Of a stretch of DNA of 64,000 nt, positions 58,301-64,000 are shown one piece after another. A program made the translations under genes and the position numbers. The first letter of the stretch is position 1; each line of letters opens with the position of its first letter. Below the pieces are notes generated by a model. That model saw nothing but the letters and a program-made list of their open reading frames with translations, was not told where the DNA came from and ran no database searches. Origin of the DNA: Lophius americanus (Eukaryota > Chordata > Actinopteri > Lophiiformes > Lophiidae); assembly GCA_037951165.1 (NCBI GenBank), contig JBBDHG010000008.1, forward strand, positions 8,152,001-8,216,000. The letters run 5' to 3'.

Positions 58301-59625
58301 TGCTTTAGCGTACTGAGTATTTTGGTAAGTAATTTCAGATGGCGTCAGTAGCTGTCTGTGTGTTGGGTCTAATGGTACTAAAAATGCTAATGTCATCCAA
58401 GACAGAAAAAAATCCAAGTTATACAGTAACTTATACAACTAAATAAGTTAATTTCTTAGTTAACTAATCAGGTTATGATGTGCACTGCGTTTTCAGTCTC
58501 TCACTTCCAGTTATCACCCAGGAATTACTGAGGCTGTGTCCCGGTAATCAGACATTTCTATCCAAATGTTCCTCTGCTATTGACAAAATACACATTTAAA
58601 TATTGAAACTGAGAATCAGAAACTGGGATCAGAAGTCTGAATATTTCTGTAACGATCCATACACTACTATTTCATCAAAATTGTGTCCAAAGAAATCTGT
58701 TTTCCTGCACGGTATTAATTGTATCCATTCGATAGAATCTGAATTGCAAGGAATGCAATAACTAATGTGCTGTGAAGCATGGCATTGAACATAGAGTAAT
58801 GCTGAATCCCTGAATGCTCGCTGCACACCTTGAAGCCCTGGGTTCAGATGCCTCCCTTTCCCTGCCGGAGCTTTTATGAATGCTCCACTTGATTTTTCTG
58901 CTGATAGATCCAACTGCATGTCACTAATTTACTGCCATCTGCTTCACTTATTTAAATTAATTTCTTGCACTCCTATTCCATATCCTGTGAGCAAGTATTG
59001 TTGTACCGATGATTCATATCCCACCTCTTCTGTCTTTCATCAGCACTTTAAAATTTTTCACATTTTAATCTGCTTTTTAATTTCAAACCAAAGCATGTTT
59101 GGTGATTTAAGGGAAAACAAAAGCAGACTCCAGAGACAGCCCTGTCCATCGATCGACAGGCAGAAAGACAGAGGAGGAAAATTTATCTACATAGAGATGT
59201 GGAGGACAGACATTAGAGGGAGGCCCTGCAATTAAGGTAGGAGCTCTGTTGTCAGGCTCTGAGCTAACTGTACGATCACTCTCGAGACAGGATGGCGACA
59301 TTTTCAGAAGTCCCTAATATTTTGGCGAAATTTTGAGTGAGCCTCCCACAAATCCCAGAATGTCACTCAAAGTGAAAATGTCCAGAAACCAAACTCAGCA
59401 GCACTTTCATCGGAAGGGTTTTATGGTCTATATGTGTTCTCTGCACTGTTGGTCCCTTTGTCCTTCCTGTCATTCGGTGATCAAGTGTTTTCAAAATTTT
59501 TTCCACAATGACGAGAACCTTGCCTGTGAGTAATATTCCGGAGATCCTTTTCCCAGGAACATACCCGGGATTTAGTAATGTAATTTAAAGGTAGATTGAT
59601 TGTTTGTCCTTATTGGTAAAATAAG
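55350..59625. other. Quiet stretch, nothing recognised
   Basis: About 4.3 kb. A (CTAA)n tract lies at 57506-57537. A 119-codon frame at 58876-59235 has no domain. A GCTAGC-rich patch occurs at about 57870-58035. No mobile element is assigned, although the wording near 59290-59330 is faintly like repeat T. Confidence 0.45.
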
Positions 59626-59634
59626 GGTAAAGTA

Positions 59635-59838
59635 AGGGGCAGCTGTAGCTCATTGGGTAGAGCGTCTGTCTCCCAATCAGAGGGTCAGAAGGTAGCCGGG
59701 TCAAGTAAGAGTAAATCTACATTTCGTAGGGTCCTTAAGCAAGACCCTGAAACCAATATGCTGCCTGGGCGCAGGGATGGGACAAATGCAGAAAAATATT
59801 TACACTATGTTGTACTGTGTATGACTATAAATCATTAT
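59635..59838 (+). mobile_element. tRNA-derived SINE (family A), best copy
   Basis: The head GGGGCAGCTGTAGCTCATTG (59636-59655) and GGTAGAGCGTCTG contain an A-box-like TAGCTCATTGGG; the B-box-like AGGTAGCCGGGTCAAGT follows (59690-59706). The body reads GGGTCCTTAAGCAAGACCCT, then GGGATGGGACAAATGCAGAA and a TTGTACTGTGTAT tail motif. TAAAGTA occurs just before the head (59628-59634) and again just after the element (59839-59845), a probable 7-base target duplication. It is not a functional tRNA gene. Confidence 0.82.
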
Positions 59839-59999
59839 TAAAGTATTATATATTATCATTCAGTCTGGACCAGAGTCACAAACATAAAGGTCATTGTCTA
59901 TAAATATATATTGAGGAAAAATAGATTCAAATTTGGGGTCAATGCAAAGAGCATTCTGAAATAGCAAACAACTTTTAAACAACTGACAGGCCAAGGAAA

Positions 60000-60475
60000 T
60001 TCAAACAGCAGGCAAGAGGTTTGGTACATGTGAGGTCAACAAACATAAAGAAAACAATCCAATAACAAGAAAACAACATACAGAGCAAAAGTAAATATAA
60101 CTGGGGATGACTTACAGGAGAAACATGAGAGCAGGGAGAAAACAGCTGGAACATGTGTCCTGAAGAAAACATCAAAAACAAGCAACAAAAGCAGGAGACA
60201 CCAACGTCAATCCTGACAGAGGCTGGAGACAAAGAGATGAGGGTGAAATCAATCAAAGCAATGAGCCGCAGGTGAATCAGACAAGAAGGACAGAGCCGAA
60301 AATCAGCGAGGGAAGACAGTTGTGTCAATCAAAGAAACAAAAGAAAGACACAGAAAGGGAGTGGTAGTGAAAACACAGAACACCAAACAAAGACAGGAAG
60401 ACAACCCCCAGATGAATGACAATAAGACTTAAAGTAAAGTCAGAGAACTTAGGTACCAGAAACATGACAAACGAG
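60000..60475 (-). repeat. Possible LTR-like repeat, weakly supported
   Basis: Purine-rich wording (GAAACATGAGAGCAGGGAG, AGCAATGAGCCGCAGGTGAA, CAGACAAGAAGGACAGAGCC) is in the style of the LTR-like repeats at 39053-39345 and 63465-63995, but no exact shared block is established. The 117-codon minus-strand frame within it (59975-60328) lacks a domain. Confidence 0.25.
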
Positions 60476-60489
60476 AAACAAACTACAAA

Positions 60490-63420
60490 ATATGTGTGTG
60501 TCCTTTTGACCGTTACCTATCAAGGGTTACCGCAGCAGAATCTCGTCAGCAATGTGGAGGTGGCATATTAAGGATGCAGCCCCGCAATTTATCTCGGGTC
60601 TGGGCCCGACACCATGGGTGCACTGGATTGGTAATGAACTAAAAACTACACCTAGAAGTGAAGACAGAGAAGTAATGCTTCGACATTAATTGTGAATGTG
60701 TCTTAATATGAGTGAGTGGGGTCATTACCTTGTAAAAGTGTTTCACATCAAGCAGGAAACGTCAGGTCAGGTCTCAGGTCAGGTCAGTGAACATGATGGA
60801 CATCACTGTTCCACTTGTTCAACCTTTCATTAGTTAGAAAGGATGTTAGAAGTGTTAATACATCCATTAGCGCTCATTTGAATGCTAGTGCTAACTCCTT
60901 AGCATTAAGGAGAAACATCTCCATGGCTAACCAGTAGCTGAGGTAACAACCAAATTACTTCTTAGTCGGTAGGGCTTTGTGTTGATTAGGATATGAGGTT
61001 ATGAGATTGGACATGAGGGTTTTCATGAGGGTGGGCCAAGCTAAACAGACACGTGATGGAGCATTACAATTAACTGAATCTCAGCTTAGTTGAAAAAAGT
61101 TGTACCGCAGCAAGAAAAAAAAAAATTTTTTGCTATTAAATGCAAAATACTTTTCCATAGATTCTATAGCTGCTGAGGCCAAACATGAACGTCATCCTCT
61201 AATGTAGTCTTTGTTTTATGTAGATTTTTCTCTACATAGAGGAATATATAAACAATATACAAGAATAATAATAATATAATATATATATATAACTGTCAAC
61301 AATCCAGAGCAACTTAATATAATACACTGAAAAAATTTGACTCAACAAAGCTGTTCATCATTTGAAGAAAAAAGTCCGTCCTCCTGTCTTTCATTAAAAG
61401 TAGCTGAATGACACGGGGTACCAGGGGTACACGGGGTGCCTTGGACGAGTCACCAGTTCATCATAGGGCCGACACTGGATAATGAATGACATGATCTTCT
61501 AGGACACCACTGTCTTCAGTTCCATTAGAAGATCATTTTCCAACGACTTGGAGGTAACTGTTGATAGTCTTTGCAGCAAAGTGGTATTTTTCCCCATAAG
61601 TGTTCATTTGATTTACTGAAACTAACGGCTCAGCAGAGCCGTATTTTGGAATGACCGCTTTCTGCATACGAAAAGTTACGCAATAGGAATACGCCCAACA
61701 CATCAAATATGAAATTTGATTACTTAAAAAAATGTGACAATCACGACCAAGAGATGTAGTTCCAGCTGGTAGTTGGTTCTGGTAATGGGTTATTTTCCTT
61801 CTACCGTGTCCCTGGTGAGAATAAAAAGACACCTTTGCCACAAATTACTGAGTGTAAATATTGAGCGTATGTCTTACTGAGAATCAATTCAGTAAGAGAT
61901 ATGCTGGGATGAGAAGTAATGACAAATCAATGCACCACTAGTACAGGGGCAGAGCTTGTGGAAGCTAAAGTTACGGGAGCAGAGACTGGAGCTTCTAACC
62001 TGCTAGTAACAGCATCGCTAGAGGTGGACGCGGCGCTAGGCTGCTTAGTGGGCTTAAAAAGCAATAAATTTAACAGAGAGTGTTGTACGTGTTGGCCGTA
62101 TTATTTCAAGCTTGTTTTTCTTTGCCTTTTCTTTGATTTAAGCACCATAAAAACACCATCTGAATGTCTTAGAATGTCCAGTTTGTGTTGAAATACAATT
62201 TTGCATCATTGGTGTTACTTCAATGAGAAAACAACAAAAACGCTTCCAAGCATGTGATCTCAGTGTGTTGTGGCTGATGACATCATGGTGTTGGAGGGAA
62301 ATGATCTTATGATGCCTTCACTGACTCTCGCACCATGGATGAAAACTAATGAAAAAATCGCTGTGTGAATCCGGTCACAAATTTACTTCCTGTGATGCTC
62401 AGCTCACTGCCGCTGGCAGCTGCTGAGGAGATGATGATGATGATGATGTTGATGGTGATGGTGATGGTGGTGATGATGATGCAGCAGAAGGCCTGCAGGA
62501 GTTTATGATCCATGCAAATGGAGGAATCTGCATATTGTTGCACATGAGTTTGCCTAATGGACGCCTACACACTGGAGAGATGATAATAAAATAAAACACA
62601 GAGTGGAAGCTAACTGCCGCACAAAATACACATACAGATGCACGAGCGCCGTTTGAATCATAGAAGGAAAGTAAAGACGGAAAGGAAACCAGGAAAGGAT
62701 TTCAAAATAATTAACACATCGAAAATATGTATGTAACCCTTTGATGTACTTACAGCATGCTATTAACTAGCAATGTTTCTATTCTTATGTCTGTAGTCAA
62801 ATATTTTGAAATCCAATTTCTTACCCTCACTGCTACCTAAAAGGTAAGAGGAAGAGGGCTCGTCACGCGCACCTCATCATGCAAGAATCTAAAAATTGGA
62901 CCCATGTTTGCTCAGCATTTAAATTAATAAATACTACTTACTTATTAAAAGTATCAATAAATACTAGCCGCAAAAAAACGTTCGTAGAAATTACATTGTA
63001 ATACTGATCAGTGGCAACAATGAATACAACCATACACATGACAAACAACATTCAGAATATTATACCACTGTAGTAGAGCTGGAGCAGCATGTAGTCAGGA
63101 AACAGTACATACAAATCATTTTTACTATCATAATAAGTTGAATTATTTTTAGAATTATGAACTTTAATGAATTAAAAATGAATGGCAAATATCATTACGT
63201 CACGAGGAATTGTTTTAACCAAGTAACACTAATGCGATTAGTGGGTCCAAACTGCTGGTTTTGCAGATTAACAAGTAGAAAATCTTTCAACATTCAGCAA
63301 TAGCATTGCTTTGTTTCTAAATAAACAATTAAAACAAATATATTTCAGAGTCTAAAGTAATTTTTTTGTAATTTTCAGAGATGCCCTGGTAATCTGACGC
63401 TTAATGTGCTATATGTAATG
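60490..63420. other. Mostly unassigned; SINE B scrap and microsatellites
   Basis: A (GTCAG)n-like run lies at 60761-60787, (TA)n at about 61278-61291, and a (GATG)n-type imperfect trinucleotide tract at 62429-62481. CACGGGGTGCCTTGGACGAG and TCACCAGTTCATCATAGGG at about 61431-61469 are a minus-strand scrap of SINE family B. No coding region is supported. Confidence 0.5.
62429..62481. repeat. Imperfect (ATG)n microsatellite
   Basis: Six or seven ATG units, then mixed GATGGTGATGG and TGATGATGATG blocks. Both flanks are TGCTG/CAGCAG-rich. Likely length-variable. Confidence 0.93.
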
Positions 63421-63426
63421 GAAAAC

Positions 63427-63457
63427 AATTCATAACCATACAATATGGTTATGAATT
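63427..63457. repeat. 14-bp-arm perfect hairpin
   Basis: AATTCATAACCATA (63427-63440) and its exact complement (63444-63457) with a 3-base loop CAA. It lies just before the LTR-like repeat that runs to the window's end and may be part of a terminal structure or the scar of an insertion. Confidence 0.93.
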
Positions 63458-63464
63458 CATGTTA

Positions 63465-63995
63465 TGCCTGTTAAGTTATTTCTCGTTTTTTCTTGTTTTG
63501 GTACCCTGGTTTATTTTAACGGTTTATTTTCATCCTCCTGTTCTATGTATCCTGTTTTACTCTGAAAACGTTGCCCTTCGTTGTTTGATAAGCTTTACAC
63601 TTCCTGTCCTGGCTTCTTTGATCCATTTAACCTTATGTTCCCTTTCTTTAGTTTTTTGTTACACTCGCCTGTCCCTTGTGTTAATACCTGCTGTCTATGT
63701 GTTTCACTTGTGTTCCTTCTCCCTCACTGTCATCATCATGTTCACCTGTGTTTCCCCTCCAGCTGTGTCTCATTGTCTCGTTACCTCAGTGTATAAAGTC
63801 TGTCCTCACCTTTCCTTCTGGGCCAGTTCCTCATCGATGTCTCGTTGTCACACGTCCTCGTTTTGAACCCTGCCTGTTTGAAGACATTGAGTTTTGGATT
63901 CTGGACTTTGAATTCTGTGTTTTATTAAATTAACTAAAATGGACTTGATCTGCCTCCATGTTATGTCTGCGAGTGGGTCTTAACCCTCTTATCCC
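63465..63995 (+). repeat. LTR-like dispersed repeat, plus strand, runs to window edge
   Basis: Shares GTTCACCTGTGTTTCCCCTC, CAGCTGTGTCTCATTGT and GTATAAAGTCTGTCCTCACC (63739-63813) with the reverse complement of 39060-39170. A TATAAAG motif precedes CTGTCCTCACC, and TTTTATTAAATTAACTAAAA with TGGACTTGATCTGCCTCCAT lies near the end, as in LTR 3' parts. The long open frame (135 codons, 63459-63866) is pyrimidine-rich and not supported as a gene. The right end is cut off by the window. Confidence 0.55.
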
Positions 63996-64000
63996 TATGC

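Noticed and set aside
59641..59710. Possible functional tRNA gene
   Set aside because: A- and B-box-like parts are present, but the cloverleaf is not closed and a SINE body follows directly, with three relatives in the window.
63459..63866. 135-codon frame with apparent membrane-like segments
   Set aside because: The hydrophobic residues come from a pyrimidine-rich LTR-like repeat; the same DNA at 39053-39345 gives a similar peptide, so it is repeat-derived.

Overview
This window looks like a piece of a ray-finned (teleost) fish nuclear genome. It is AT-rich, has no long intact open reading frame and no recognisable host exon, and is littered with old transposable-element remains of kinds typical of teleosts: Tc1-like DNA transposons, L2-type, L1/Tx1-type and RTE-like LINE fragments, tRNA-derived SINEs, an apparent solo LTR, a probable hAT-type MITE and many microsatellites. 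It reads as an intergenic or long intronic segment. There is no sign of bacterial operons, phage, plasmid or CRISPR.

Layout. 0-5 kb: a SINE (921-1140), a perfect 42-bp-arm palindrome (2129-2216), and a TA-flanked dead Tc1-like element on the minus strand (3619-4898). 5-10 kb: a 71-bp tandem duplication, an L1/Tx1-type reverse transcriptase fragment, and otherwise quiet sequence. 9.3-11 kb: a retroposon tail, a copy of an unnamed dispersed repeat called here 'repeat T', and a probable hAT MITE. 13.8-14.5 kb: DANA/Mermaid-like SINE remnants. 16.7-17.7 kb: repeat T interrupted by a SINE. 20.5-23.3 kb: a minus-strand SINE, an apparent solo LTR (21113-21605) and a partial inverted copy of it. 25-28 kb: degenerate repeats and a decayed LINE. 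29.9-32.9 kb: the longest run of repeat T. 33.1-34.4 kb: a second, different Tc1-like element.

36.3-39.05 kb holds the most complete mobile element, an L2-type LINE with endonuclease, reverse transcriptase (YADD at 38057-38068) and C-terminal parts, broken by an internal deletion, a stop codon and frameshifts. 39-47.5 kb: LTR-like and SINE remnants, an (AT)28 tract, an L2 tail and repeat T copies. 47.5-64 kb: mostly quiet, with a repeat T copy near 50.8 kb, an RTE-like LINE C-terminal remnant (52085-52510), a well-kept SINE with a likely target-site duplication (59635-59838), and an LTR-like repeat at the right edge whose relative lies at 39053-39345.

No set of genes here works together as a pathway. 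The window's content is its record of insertion, nesting and decay. All calls rest on reading motifs by eye; family names are given only where the motif is distinctive. I found no convincing novel protein-coding system. The best candidates for something undescribed are the palindrome, repeat T with its internal tandem units, and a few unexplained quiet blocks that could be conserved regulatory DNA.
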